Below are positions 44,990-53,529 of a stretch of 64,000 nucleotides of DNA, piece by piece. The translations under genes were made by a program, and so were the position numbers. Under the pieces are notes generated by a model. It searched no databases, had not been told where the DNA came from, and saw nothing but the letters and a program-made list of their open reading frames with translations. The stretch is from Deltaproteobacteria bacterium (GTDB lineage: Bacteria; Desulfobacterota; Binatia; HRBIN30; CADEER01), in the NCBI GenBank assembly GCA_029262455.1, contig JAJCZJ010000091.1, positions 1 through 64,000 of the forward strand. The letters are read 5' to 3'. Numbering within the stretch: the first letter of the stretch is position 1; each line of letters begins with the position of its first letter.

Positions 44990-47593
44990 ATGGCCGGAGA
45001 CCGACCGATCCTCTATCTGATCGACGGCAGCTCGTACATCTATCGCGCGTTTCACGCACTGCCGCCATTGACGAGTCCCCGCGGCGTGCCCACGCAAGCG
45101 GTTTACGGCTTCACCACGATGGTGAACAAGCTGTTTGCCGAGGTGAAGCCTGATTCTTTGGTTGTGGTCTTCGACGCGCCGGGCAAAACATTTCGCGATG
45201 ACATCTACAGCGCCTATAAAGCGAATCGACCGCCAGCTCCGGACGATCTGCGGGCGCAAATACCGTTGATTCACGAGGTCGTCGACGCCTTCAGGGTCTG
45301 CAAGATTGCCGAGGCCGGAGTCGAAGCCGACGATGTCATTGCGACCTTGGTCGAGCGGTACGTGGCCGATACGGATTGCGTCATCATCACGGGCGACAAA
45401 GACTTGATGCAGCTGGTCCGGCCGACGGTGCGGATTTGGGATACGATGCGGGACCGCTGGATCGACGCTGCAGCGGTGCGAGAGAAGTTTGGTGTCGAGC
45501 CGACCCAGGTCGCGGATGTCCTAGCTCTGATGGGCGACTCCTCGGACAATATTCCTGGGGTGAAAGGGATTGGGGCGAAAAGTGCCACGGCTTTGATCCA
45601 GCATTTTGGCGATCTCGACTCGCTCTTTGGGCGCATTGATGAGGTGCCGGAGATGGGTCTGCGCGGCGCCAAAAAAGTCGCGGAAAGACTGCGAGATGGT
45701 GTCGAAGACGCGCGGTTGAGCCGGCGCCTCGTGGCTCTCAACGACAAGGTCGATCTGGCGGTCGATCGCGCGGAGATGGCGGTTGGGGCGCCTGACACGG
45801 ACGCCTTGCGGAGAATTTTTGCGGAACTGGGATTCGAGACCTTGGCGGATCAGGTGGCGCACACCGCGCCGCCGCCGAAGGTCGAAGTCGAGCGCGTTTC
45901 AGAACCAGTTGCCATCTCGCGAGTGTTGTCCGAGGCCCTATCGCCAACCGATGGTTTCGTCGCGGTAGCGGTCTTGGCGGAGGATGGACCGGCGGTGACG
46001 ACTCCCGCGGCGACCTTTCTCGCGGGGGCTCAAAGTGGTGTGGTCGTCGCCGTCGATCTGACGACGGATGAGGTACGGCGAGCACTGGATGAGGCCTTGC
46101 GGGGAGGCAGTGCGCGGCTCGTCGGCCACGACCTCAAGCGAATCGGCCAACACTTGGCTGCGGCGGGCGTTTCGCTGCCAGCCGGTGGCTTCGATGTGAT
46201 GGTGGCGTCGTATGTGGTCGACCCAACTTCGTCGCACGACTTGGCCTCTTTGCTCGCGGGCGGATCGGTGTCTGGCTTTGGCGAGGGTGTTGAGTCTACA
46301 GCCGCGATTCTGGCGCAGATTCCCGAACTCGGCGGGAGATTGCAGAAGCGTCTCGAGGACTGTTCGTCGCTTGCTCTCTTTGACGATCTCGAAACGCCGC
46401 TGGTCGGAGTTTTGTCGCGAATCGAGTCGCGCGGCATGGCTCTCGACATCGACCATTTGGCGGCGATGAGCTCTGAGTTCGAGGGACGGCTCGCGACCCT
46501 GATGGCGGAGATCTACGAAGTAGCGGGACATGAGTTCAACATCCACTCACCGCCGCAGTTGCGGCAGGTGCTCTTCGAAGAGCTCGGCCTGCCCACCAAA
46601 GGTGTGAAGAAGGGAAAGACTGGATACTCGACGGACGTCGACGTGTTGACCAAGTTGTCTTCCCAGCATCCGTTGCCCAGCAAGATTCTCGACTATCGAG
46701 CGCTGTCGAAGCTCAAGTCGACGTATATCGACGCCCTCCCGCTGGCGGTGAATCCGACGACCAGACGCTTGCACACGACCTTGCACCAGACGGTTGCTGC
46801 CACCGGTCGGTTGAGTTCGAGCGATCCGAACCTGCAGAACATCCCGATCCGCGGTGACGAAGGGCGCCGGATTCGCGAGGCCTTCGTTGCTCCGAAGGGA
46901 AGGGTGTTGATCGCAGCCGACTATTCCCAGATCGAATTGCGGGTGTTGGCGCACCTTTCTGGCGATCCCGTCTTGCTCGAATCGTTCAGCCGCGGCGAGG
47001 ACATCCATACGCGAACCGCCGCCGAGGTCTTTGGTCTGCTGCCAGGGACGGTAACACCTGATATGCGGCGTGCCGCCAAGGTGATCAACTTCGGGATCTT
47101 GTACGGGATGGGCCCGCAACGTCTGGCCCGCGACCTCGGTATTTCCCAGGCGGAGGCGCGGAAGTATATCGACAACTATTTCGAGAGGCTCGCGGGTGTG
47201 CGTGATTTCATGGAAAGTGTGCTCGAAGGTGCCCGTGAGCAAGGTTTCGTAGCGACGATCCTAGGGCGCCGGCGTCCGGTTCCCGAGCTGACGAGTGGCA
47301 GGCGGGGCATCGTTCAGGCTGCTGAGCGCATCGCAACCAACTCGCCGATCCAGGGATCGGCGGCTGATATCATCAAGTTGGCCATGTTGAAGGTCGATGG
47401 TGGTCTCGCCGAAGCGGGGTTGGATGCATTCATGATCTTACAGGTCCACGATGAGCTGTTGGTCGAATCTGCGTCAGCGTGCGCCGATCAGGTGGCGGAG
47501 CTGGTTCGTGAGGCGATGGCGACCGCCATCGAGCTAGCCGTACCGTTGGAAGTCGAGATCGGCGCGGGCCGAAGCTGGGCCGAGGCCCATTGA
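44990..47593 (+). CDS. polA: DNA polymerase I, no proofreading motifs
   Basis: An 867-residue family A polymerase for Okazaki-fragment processing and repair. Residues 1-290 form the 5'-nuclease (YLIDGSSYIYRAFHAL, GVEADDVIATL). The middle (about 300-440) keeps the exonuclease fold but not its metal ligands: the expected DxE reads VAVAVLAEDG, the second motif is VGHDLKRIGQHL, and YxxxD is absent. The polymerase has motif A Asp644 (AADYSQIELR), motif B RRAAKVINFGILYG and motif C Asp821 (QVHDELLVE). Loss of proofreading is common in this family but affects fidelity. Confidence 0.96.
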   Translation: MAGDRPILYLIDGSSYIYRAFHALPPLTSPRGVPTQAVYGFTTMVNKLFAEVKPDSLVVVFDAPGKTFRDDIYSAYKANRPPAPDDLRAQIPLIHEVVDAFRVCKIAEAGVEADDVIATLVERYVADTDCVIITGDKDLMQLVRPTVRIWDTMRDRWIDAAAVREKFGVEPTQVADVLALMGDSSDNIPGVKGIGAKSATALIQHFGDLDSLFGRIDEVPEMGLRGAKKVAERLRDGVEDARLSRRLVALNDKVDLAVDRAEMAVGAPDTDALRRIFAELGFETLADQVAHTAPPPKVEVERVSEPVAISRVLSEALSPTDGFVAVAVLAEDGPAVTTPAATFLAGAQSGVVVAVDLTTDEVRRALDEALRGGSARLVGHDLKRIGQHLAAAGVSLPAGGFDVMVASYVVDPTSSHDLASLLAGGSVSGFGEGVESTAAILAQIPELGGRLQKRLEDCSSLALFDDLETPLVGVLSRIESRGMALDIDHLAAMSSEFEGRLATLMAEIYEVAGHEFNIHSPPQLRQVLFEELGLPTKGVKKGKTGYSTDVDVLTKLSSQHPLPSKILDYRALSKLKSTYIDALPLAVNPTTRRLHTTLHQTVAATGRLSSSDPNLQNIPIRGDEGRRIREAFVAPKGRVLIAADYSQIELRVLAHLSGDPVLLESFSRGEDIHTRTAAEVFGLLPGTVTPDMRRAAKVINFGILYGMGPQRLARDLGISQAEARKYIDNYFERLAGVRDFMESVLEGAREQGFVATILGRRRPVPELTSGRRGIVQAAERIATNSPIQGSAADIIKLAMLKVDGGLAEAGLDAFMILQVHDELLVESASACADQVAELVREAMATAIELAVPLEVEIGAGRSWAEAH

Positions 47594-47692
47594 ATGCCGA
47601 AACTCTCGAAAAATTGTACTCTTCGAGGCAAAATGGCGAATTCCCTATGAATAACGGCCGCCTCAAGTCGTCACTAGAGTTAGGGCATTCTC

Positions 47693-48262
47693 GTGGAGCG
47701 TAGTGATCGTGAGCTCGTACGAGAGTGTCGTGGAGGTAATAAAGACGCTTTTCGTGTGCTCGTCGAGCGCTATCAACGAAAGATCCTGTCGGTCGCGATG
47801 GGCATGCTCCACAATCAGGATGACGCTCTCGAGGTAACGCAAGAGGCGTTTGTCAAAGCGTATGGGAACCTGGACCGTTTCAAGGGTGAATCGAGCTTCT
47901 ACACATGGCTGTATCGAATTGTAGTCAACTTATCGATCGACCGTCGCCGTCGCGAACGTCGCCACGGTACGGTGTCGCTCGAAGACCGGCCCGGCGGTGG
48001 CGAGGATCTCGAAGTGGATCTGCCTTCCCAACGGCTGAGCGATCCGTATCAGCAGGCCTCGTCACACGAGCTTGGAGGCCGGATCCGCGAAGCAATCGAA
48101 GATTTGACGCCCGACCAGAAAGCCGTAATACTTTTGCGAGAGGTCGAGGGACTTTCGTACGACGAAATCAGCCAGGTGATGCAATGCCCGAAGGGCACGG
48201 TCATGAGCCGTCTTCACTATGCTCGAAAGGTGCTGCAGGAAAAGTTGAGCGACTACCTGTGA
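47693..48262 (+). CDS. ECF RNA polymerase sigma factor (RpoE-like)
   Basis: A 189-residue sigma-70-family ECF factor. Region 2 has DDALEVTQEAFVKAYGNLDRF and SFYTWLYRIVVNLSIDRRRR. Region 4 has LTPDQKAVILLREVEGLSYDE and CPKGTVMSRLHYARKVL. The linker carries an acidic, Gly-rich insert (RPGGGEDLEVDLPS). It starts at GTG 47693 and leads a four-gene set with its anti-sigma factor and two exported proteins, as expected for envelope-stress control. Confidence 0.95.
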   Translation: MERSDRELVRECRGGNKDAFRVLVERYQRKILSVAMGMLHNQDDALEVTQEAFVKAYGNLDRFKGESSFYTWLYRIVVNLSIDRRRRERRHGTVSLEDRPGGGEDLEVDLPSQRLSDPYQQASSHELGGRIREAIEDLTPDQKAVILLREVEGLSYDEISQVMQCPKGTVMSRLHYARKVLQEKLSDYL

Positions 48263-48335
48263 TTCGAACGATGCCGACTTCCAATCCCGTAGCCCCCTCT
48301 CCTAGCCGTGCTGCCAACCGCGGAGGTTGTTGATT

Positions 48336-48911
48336 GTGAAGTGTCCCGAGATTGCTCCGTTGGTAGCGCGCTTTTTTGATGGTGAGCTGGACGGCCGGCA
48401 AATGAGGTCAGTGGCTCTGCACATTACTCGTTGTGCGGGTTGTGAAGGCGATCTGCGAGTACTCGAGAGAGTGCAGGACATGGTTGTCGAAGAGGTGTCC
48501 GCGGAGGTTCGGGATGTCGATCTGAGTTCCGTCTGGACAGTTGTTTCGGAACAGATCGGCGACGTGCCCGCACCGTTTTCACAACGACTGGCGGCGTGGT
48601 GGGACGGTCTAGAAATTGCCAGCCCTGGCTTTCTCGGTCCGGCGGTAGCGGCTGCAGCTACGGTGATGTTGACGTTTGCGTTTTGGCCGACGGACGATGT
48701 CACGACACCGCTGGCACCGTCCGTGGCGGTCAAAGTAGCCGCCGGTGAGTCCGCTGAGCGCTTGGTGGAAGATGCGGTTGAAGAGATCGAGGCTGATCTC
48801 GACAACAGTGCAGTCTTCGAGTCGATCGTGGGTTCGGTGGACCGGTTGATGATCGATCCCGATACGCACACCGCCGTACTGTGGGTGAGCGATACGGGAG
48901 ATCTGCAGTGA
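48336..48911 (+). CDS. Membrane anti-sigma factor (zf-HC2)
   Basis: About 191 residues. GTG 48336 has GGAGG (48322-48326) 9 nt upstream; TTG codons at 48327 and 48330 are too close to it. The cytoplasmic zinc domain has Cys3, His29, Cys33 and Cys36 (HITRCAGC), the anti-sigma ZAS pattern. A membrane segment (GPAVAAAATVMLTFAFW) follows near residue 105-122, then a periplasmic part ending VLWVSDTGDLQ. It should hold the upstream sigma factor at the membrane. Its stop overlaps the next start. Confidence 0.86.
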   Translation: MKCPEIAPLVARFFDGELDGRQMRSVALHITRCAGCEGDLRVLERVQDMVVEEVSAEVRDVDLSSVWTVVSEQIGDVPAPFSQRLAAWWDGLEIASPGFLGPAVAAAATVMLTFAFWPTDDVTTPLAPSVAVKVAAGESAERLVEDAVEEIEADLDNSAVFESIVGSVDRLMIDPDTHTAVLWVSDTGDLQ

Positions 48912-49486
48912 CAACGCTCGCGCTCACGCAGCCGATGGCAAAGCGTGGGGCGCAGTCTCGATTGCCACTTGGCGGGCGGTGCTCGCGCCAGCGCGCGGTG
49001 GCTCTGGTTGCCGGCTGTGTTGCTTTGGCAGCGCCGATCGCAGGGTTTGCGGATCAGGAACGACACGCCCCGAGGGAGGTCATCGTCACGACTCGGATCG
49101 TGATGGCCTCGAATAAGGGAGTCGCGGGATTGCGCGGTGCGGGATCAAAAGCGCTCGAAAAGTCCTTCCTCATGTTTCCGTACACCTCGTATCGCCTTCT
49201 GCAAGAGGCGCGGCGTCCAGTGCGGATGAAGAAGATGGCAGAGTTCCCGGTGCCCGGGGGTAGGCGTTTGTTGATTCAGCCAACCGGGTTCGAGAATGGC
49301 CGAGTTTCGCTCTATGTGATGTTGATGCACGATCAGAAGGCGTTGGTGAACACAGTCCTACGCCTGCGTAGTCCCGGTGAATTCGTCGTTGCCGGCCCGC
49401 AGTATGGAGAGGGCGTCTTGTTCCTGTCGATCGGAGCGGTGATGGCTGATCCGAGGGGATTGCGCCGAGCGAAAGAAGCCCGTTGA
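48908..49486 (+). CDS. Exported protein in sigma/anti-sigma operon
   Basis: About 192 residues, not assigned to a family. GTG 48908 overlaps the anti-sigma stop (GTGA). A basic N-terminus and hydrophobic stretch (RAVALVAGCVALAAPIAGFA) make a signal peptide. The body is beta-rich (REVIVTTRIVMASNKG, FMFPYTSYRLLQEA-like, VSLYVMLMHDQKALVNTVLRL) with GGRRLLIQPTGFENG. Coupling to the anti-sigma gene suggests a periplasmic sensor or modulator of it. It is not RseB-like at the motif level. Confidence 0.72.
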   Translation: MTTLALTQPMAKRGAQSRLPLGGRCSRQRAVALVAGCVALAAPIAGFADQERHAPREVIVTTRIVMASNKGVAGLRGAGSKALEKSFLMFPYTSYRLLQEARRPVRMKKMAEFPVPGGRRLLIQPTGFENGRVSLYVMLMHDQKALVNTVLRLRSPGEFVVAGPQYGEGVLFLSIGAVMADPRGLRRAKEAR

Positions 49487-49743
49487 TGGATCAGTTCCGC
49501 TTTCTTACCGATCTGGCGGAGTCTCTCTGGCAGATGCAGAAGTCGATCGACTTCTGGCGACCCGCGGTGCCGTTCGAAGCACTGCCCGGATGGCTGGCCC
49601 CGTCGGTTGCGCTTGCGGCGCTCCTATCGCTGATTGTTCTCAGCGGGATTGCGGTTGGTTCGCTCGCAGTGTTGGTCGCTTCGTTGTTGGTTGCGCACCT
49701 GCTCTTGGATCAGGTGCTGGGTATCCAACTCGCGCTCAATTGA
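49486..49743 (+). CDS. Small membrane protein in sigma operon
   Basis: About 85 residues. ATG 49486 shares one base with the previous stop (TGATG). A soluble, aromatic N-terminus (FRFLTDLAESLWQMQKSIDFW) is followed by two or three membrane segments (LAPSVALAALLSLIVLSGI, AVLVASLLVAHLLL). No family is recognised. It ends 8 bases into the opposite stress-protein gene. It may act with the anti-sigma factor in the membrane; this rests on position only. Confidence 0.68.
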   Translation: MDQFRFLTDLAESLWQMQKSIDFWRPAVPFEALPGWLAPSVALAALLSLIVLSGIAVGSLAVLVASLLVAHLLLDQVLGIQLALN

Positions 49744-50236
49744 GTGGCTCGGTCTCCAAGTCACCGTCGCCGTCTTCTTCGATGACTTTGACCTCGCATC
49801 CTTCGAACGCGGGGATCTGAACCGACGAGGATCGTGACAGCAAGCGGGTCAGCCAGGACTTCTTCTCGGTCAACAGCACGGCGTAGCCGATTTCGTGCTC
49901 GCGGATGACGCGTCCACAGACCTCGACCGTATCGCCGGTTTCGACCAACGGCACGACCGTGACCCCGGACTTGCCTGCACAATGGTCGATGGCCTCGAGG
50001 ACAGAGCTCGCGCGAACGCTCTGCTCGCGCTCGAGCGCTTGCATGACTCGGTCGCCGACGCGCTCGCCCATGAATGCGCTGTCGAGGCGTGCCGCGATAC
50101 GGGCCGTCTCGGTCGGGTCGAGGATCATCAGCGCCACCAATTTTGCCCCGTCGGCGGCCGCCTTTTCGCAGGCGTGCTCGAAGCCGATGCTGGGCTTGAC
50201 GCCTGGGGGAATCACCAAGAGTACGTTTTTTGCCAT
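49736..50236 (-). CDS. Universal stress protein-like
   Basis: About 166 residues. ATG 50236 begins MAKNVLLVIPPGVKPSIGF, typical of the Usp fold; the 20-codon upstream extension overlaps the transporter gene. Later strands are VALMILDPTE, VTVVPLVETGD and YAVLLTEKKSW. The ATP-type glycine motif is not obvious, so a non-nucleotide-binding Usp is likely. It starts 23 nt after the anion transporter and ends in an 8-bp convergent overlap with the small membrane gene. Confidence 0.8.
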   Translation of the reverse strand: MAKNVLLVIPPGVKPSIGFEHACEKAAADGAKLVALMILDPTETARIAARLDSAFMGERVGDRVMQALEREQSVRASSVLEAIDHCAGKSGVTVVPLVETGDTVEVCGRVIREHEIGYAVLLTEKKSWLTRLLSRSSSVQIPAFEGCEVKVIEEDGDGDLETEPLN

Positions 50237-50259
50237 TCTTTGTTTCCAGACATCAGGGG

Positions 50260-51699
50260 TCAGTACTTGAAGCCGAAGAGCGGCCAATAGAACCAAACCA
50301 GACAGTTGAAGATTACGAGGGCAATTCCGTGCAACAGCAATCCGGGTAGGATGAGATCACGTACACGCAGGTAGCCTGACGAGTAGGCCATTGCGTTGGC
50401 TGGCGTACCGATCGGCAAGATGAAGCTGAGTCCAGCGGGAACCGCAACGAGCGGGGCCATCATTTTCGGATCGAGATCAAACTGCGCCGCAACAGCGATG
50501 CTGAGAGGCATCAGAATGGCGACGGCGGCCGAGTTGCTCATCATCTCAGTCAGCATTACGGCTGCGGTTGTGATCATCAGAACGACACTCACCGGCCCGC
50601 TGGCCCAGCTAGAGATGGTGTGGTCGGCCAGCCACTCGGCGGCGCCGCTCTTGTGCAAGGCTGACCCGAGGCTAATGGCGCCGCCGTACATGAGGATCAG
50701 TCCCCAGTTGACGTAGCCCTCGACGTCGCGCCACTCGACGGCCCCTAGGGCAAAGAGTAGTACGACCGCGGCTAGAGCGATGTTGGCGAGACCGAAGTGT
50801 TCGCCGAAGAAGATCCAGGTTGCGATCGTTCCCAACATTACAACCGCGATGATTCGTTCTTGCAGAGTCATACGGCCGATCTTCATCAACTTTTCATCGA
50901 CGGCTTGCTCTGCTTTGGATACGTCCGGCGTGCCGATCGGAAAGAAAGTGCGCAGGATGAACCAGGCTGCCACCGACAGGGAGAGCGTCAGCGGGATGTT
51001 GAGTGCCGCCCATTCTGCAAAGGAGTAGCTCTCGCCTGTGACCTCACGCAGGATACCCAACGCCAGGGGCGCACGTGCGCCGCCCAGGAGAGTAGCGACA
51101 CCGCCGATGGTCGAACCCCACGCCATGGCCAAGAAGAGCGACCGGCCGTAGTTGGCGCGACTCGCGGGGAGATGAAGGGCCGCTGTGATTTCTACCAAGA
51201 TGGGAAACGTCATTGCCGCGACGGCGTGCTCGGACATGAAAAAGGACATCGTCGCGTTGAGAATGAAGATGCCGCGCAAGAGTGCGACGGGGTCGTGGCC
51301 GAAGCGGCTGAGAATGACCAGCGCCAGTCGCCCGGACAATCCGGACTTCATCATTGCGGCGGCCAAGATAAAGGCGCCGAGAATGAAGAAAACTGCCTCG
51401 CTGCCGAATAGGGCGTAGGCTTCTTTTGCCGGTAGGACGCCGGTGAGAGGAAGCAGGATGATCGCGAGGATGCTGGTGATCATGAGCGGCAGTACGTCGA
51501 AGACCCAGTAGAAAACGCATAGCGCGAACACGGCGAGAGCTCGGTGTCCCTCGGGCGATAGATCTGTTGCCACGAGGAGAGTGCGAACGGCAACGTAGAG
51601 GCCGACACCGATCATCAGCAACACCGGTTGTTTCATGCGCTGCAGGACCAGGATCCACAGCGGTCTGGTGTCGACGACGAAGTTGTTCGGTTGGCTCAT
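50260..51699 (-). CDS. SLC13/DASS-family anion transporter
   Basis: A 479-residue, about 11-13-segment membrane protein of the divalent-anion:sodium symporter family. The two conserved substrate/Na+ hairpin regions appear as TMSFFMSEHAVAAMTFPI with WGSTIGGVATLLGG, and as MMSNSAAVAILMPL with LPIGTPANAMAY. The family carries dicarboxylates or sulfate. It lies 12 nt after the radical SAM gene, at the end of a sulfur-transfer operon, so sulfate or another sulfur-bearing anion is an attractive but unproven substrate. Confidence 0.9.
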   Translation of the reverse strand: MSQPNNFVVDTRPLWILVLQRMKQPVLLMIGVGLYVAVRTLLVATDLSPEGHRALAVFALCVFYWVFDVLPLMITSILAIILLPLTGVLPAKEAYALFGSEAVFFILGAFILAAAMMKSGLSGRLALVILSRFGHDPVALLRGIFILNATMSFFMSEHAVAAMTFPILVEITAALHLPASRANYGRSLFLAMAWGSTIGGVATLLGGARAPLALGILREVTGESYSFAEWAALNIPLTLSLSVAAWFILRTFFPIGTPDVSKAEQAVDEKLMKIGRMTLQERIIAVVMLGTIATWIFFGEHFGLANIALAAVVLLFALGAVEWRDVEGYVNWGLILMYGGAISLGSALHKSGAAEWLADHTISSWASGPVSVVLMITTAAVMLTEMMSNSAAVAILMPLSIAVAAQFDLDPKMMAPLVAVPAGLSFILPIGTPANAMAYSSGYLRVRDLILPGLLLHGIALVIFNCLVWFYWPLFGFKY

Positions 51700-51711
51700 T
51701 TGCGCGAGCTG

Positions 51712-52935
51712 CTAGAGATTGGATGAGCCATAGGAGTCGCTGACTTGGCGAACCCGAAGACGGCGCCGTAATTTGGATAAATTGCGCACCGCCATATTGC
51801 CGAGCTTCGACCGATACAGGGGACCGAGTCCGCTCGGGATCGGCGTGTCCGAGTCAGCGAAGAATCGCGCTTCAAAAGGTGTTACGGCGAAGCTCAAGTC
51901 GCGTACCCAGTTCATGTTGATGCCTGCCTCGAGCACCCGCTTGAAGAGATGGGTGAAAACCGGTGCTACATCTTCGATACTCGGCATCGGGTGATCGCGC
52001 AGATCAATATCGCTGAGCGGCCGGAAGACCGACAGAACCGGGAGGACGCCCATCGCTACGAGCGTATCGATTCCGCTCTGCGTGGATTCAGCGGGTTCGA
52101 GGCCGATGATTAGATCGCTCCACACCGTTCCGTTTGGGAAAATCGAGGCTGCGTGGGCGAGGGCATCGTAGTAGCGCTGGCGTCCGACTTGTTCGACGCG
52201 GCCGGCGCACATCTCTGCGAGCAAGTGCTCGTCGTGGATCTGGATGCTGTAGCTGACCGCGTCGACTCCGATGGCGTAGAGGTGGTCGATCCAGCGGTCT
52301 TCTCTCGGTGGTTGGAGCTGCACTGCGACCAATGTGTCGAAGTGGCGTTTGATGGCGCGAACATAGGGCTCGATGAACTGAACACCGGAGTCGTCACCCT
52401 CGATGTACCCGATGTGTAAATAAACGAACTCGATGGCGCCGTCAGCGAACGCGGCGCGTACGGTTTCGACGACATCCTCGACCGAGATTGGCTCCGTGCG
52501 ATCGACACCTTGGTTCGAGACATCACAGAATCGACAGTGTGATCCACGCGCCGAGAAGGCGCACCGGCTCGCTGGATTGATGGCGATATAGGGACCATAG
52601 CTGCTGCCGACTCGCCACATCGGTGTCCCGGCTCGCGTCTTCTTCCGGTAATAACTCGGTGGGGCGACGATGCCGACCTCTGAGCGCTCGCCGTCTGTTT
52701 CCAAATAAAAGCCTTTGGCGTCCTGTGTCAGTCGGTAGGGTGAATCGGCGGTGAATGCCTCGTCCGCCGGTGCGCTAACCAGAACTTCTCCCGGTAAAAC
52801 CAACTCGAGGCAGCGCGCAATCGGTCCACGCACCGACGGCTCGTGAAAAAGGTCGCGGCGGTTGCGCAACGATTGATCGAGCGACACCCCGCGAATCGCG
52901 AGGTCCAGCTTGAGCAGGCCTGGGTTGGGGGACAT
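51712..52935 (-). CDS. Radical SAM protein with unusual cluster spacing
   Basis: About 407 residues. ATG 52935 is preferred over TTG 52965, with GAGAGAGA upstream. The cluster motif is RCAFSARGSHCRFCD: Cys125, Cys134 and Cys137, spaced C-x8-C-x2-C instead of the usual C-x3-C-x2-C. A TIM-barrel pattern follows (VYLHIGYIEGDD, VAVQLQPPREDRW, GVDAVSYSIQIHDEHLL, LIIGLEPAE), with some resemblance to BioB/lipoate-synthase-type barrels. It ends the CysO/CysM-type operon, suggesting a role with a thiocarboxylate, or on cysteine or sulfur chemistry. The reaction is unknown. Confidence 0.8.
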   Translation of the reverse strand: MSPNPGLLKLDLAIRGVSLDQSLRNRRDLFHEPSVRGPIARCLELVLPGEVLVSAPADEAFTADSPYRLTQDAKGFYLETDGERSEVGIVAPPSYYRKKTRAGTPMWRVGSSYGPYIAINPASRCAFSARGSHCRFCDVSNQGVDRTEPISVEDVVETVRAAFADGAIEFVYLHIGYIEGDDSGVQFIEPYVRAIKRHFDTLVAVQLQPPREDRWIDHLYAIGVDAVSYSIQIHDEHLLAEMCAGRVEQVGRQRYYDALAHAASIFPNGTVWSDLIIGLEPAESTQSGIDTLVAMGVLPVLSVFRPLSDIDLRDHPMPSIEDVAPVFTHLFKRVLEAGINMNWVRDLSFAVTPFEARFFADSDTPIPSGLGPLYRSKLGNMAVRNLSKLRRRLRVRQVSDSYGSSNL

Positions 52936-52949
52936 TCGGAGGGTCTCTC

Positions 52950-53510
52950 TCAGCTTCCCGCGCAAGTGTCCAACGTCGACCGATGTGGGCAGGGGGGGAG
53001 GGCGTTGACCGACTGCGATCCGTTGGCGAGTACGACGACGGCGGGATTCAGCGGAGTTAGCCCGAGTATGTACTTGAGAGTATCGAGGGCCGCGGCGGCG
53101 CCGAGTGTCGCAGCGCGGGCGCTTGCAGTGGCGGGGTCTCCTTCGCGATCACTGTCGTCCGCTGTGACGCGGCGCGAATTTTCGCCGATGCACTGTGGGC
53201 AGTTCGTCATCCGCAGGTACCAATTCGATTCTTTTTGGGCTCCGAAGACGATTGCTGGCAGCTCGATGCCGAGCCGATGGTTGAGCTTGGTTGTGGCAGA
53301 GTCCATTAAAATGACGTCCGGCCTCGCACTGTCTGTTTTGGCGACGGTAACGCCGGCACCGCGGACGTATTCGAGGGCGGTATTCAAAGCGAGCGAGTTG
53401 CCGCAGACGAGCACTTGCGCTGCGAGTAGGCGCGCCTGGCCCCGGCCGCCGATTTGGGGCACCAGGACTTGCCGACTGTAGCGGTCGATTTGTTTTTCGC
53501 TGAGCGTCAT
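52950..53510 (-). CDS. Inactive E1-like (ThiF/MoeB) subunit, core deleted
   Basis: A 186-residue protein starting exactly like ThiF/MoeB (LSEKQIDRYSRQVLVPQIGG), with Arg13 at the place of the MoeB cross-subunit Arg14. The glycine loop is lost (VLVCGNSLAL) and about 45 residues that should carry the ribose Asp and the ATP-site Arg and Lys are missing. The later ILMDSATTKLNHRL strand, a CPQC pair, the ALDTLKYILGL helix and a final CPHRSTLDTC remain. So it cannot adenylate by itself. It lies between cysM and the radical SAM gene and probably partners the active E1 at 56127-56852. Confidence 0.78.
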   Translation of the reverse strand: MTLSEKQIDRYSRQVLVPQIGGRGQARLLAAQVLVCGNSLALNTALEYVRGAGVTVAKTDSARPDVILMDSATTKLNHRLGIELPAIVFGAQKESNWYLRMTNCPQCIGENSRRVTADDSDREGDPATASARAATLGAAAALDTLKYILGLTPLNPAVVVLANGSQSVNALPPCPHRSTLDTCAGS

Positions 53511-53529
53511 TGCGCGTTCGCGAGTTGCT

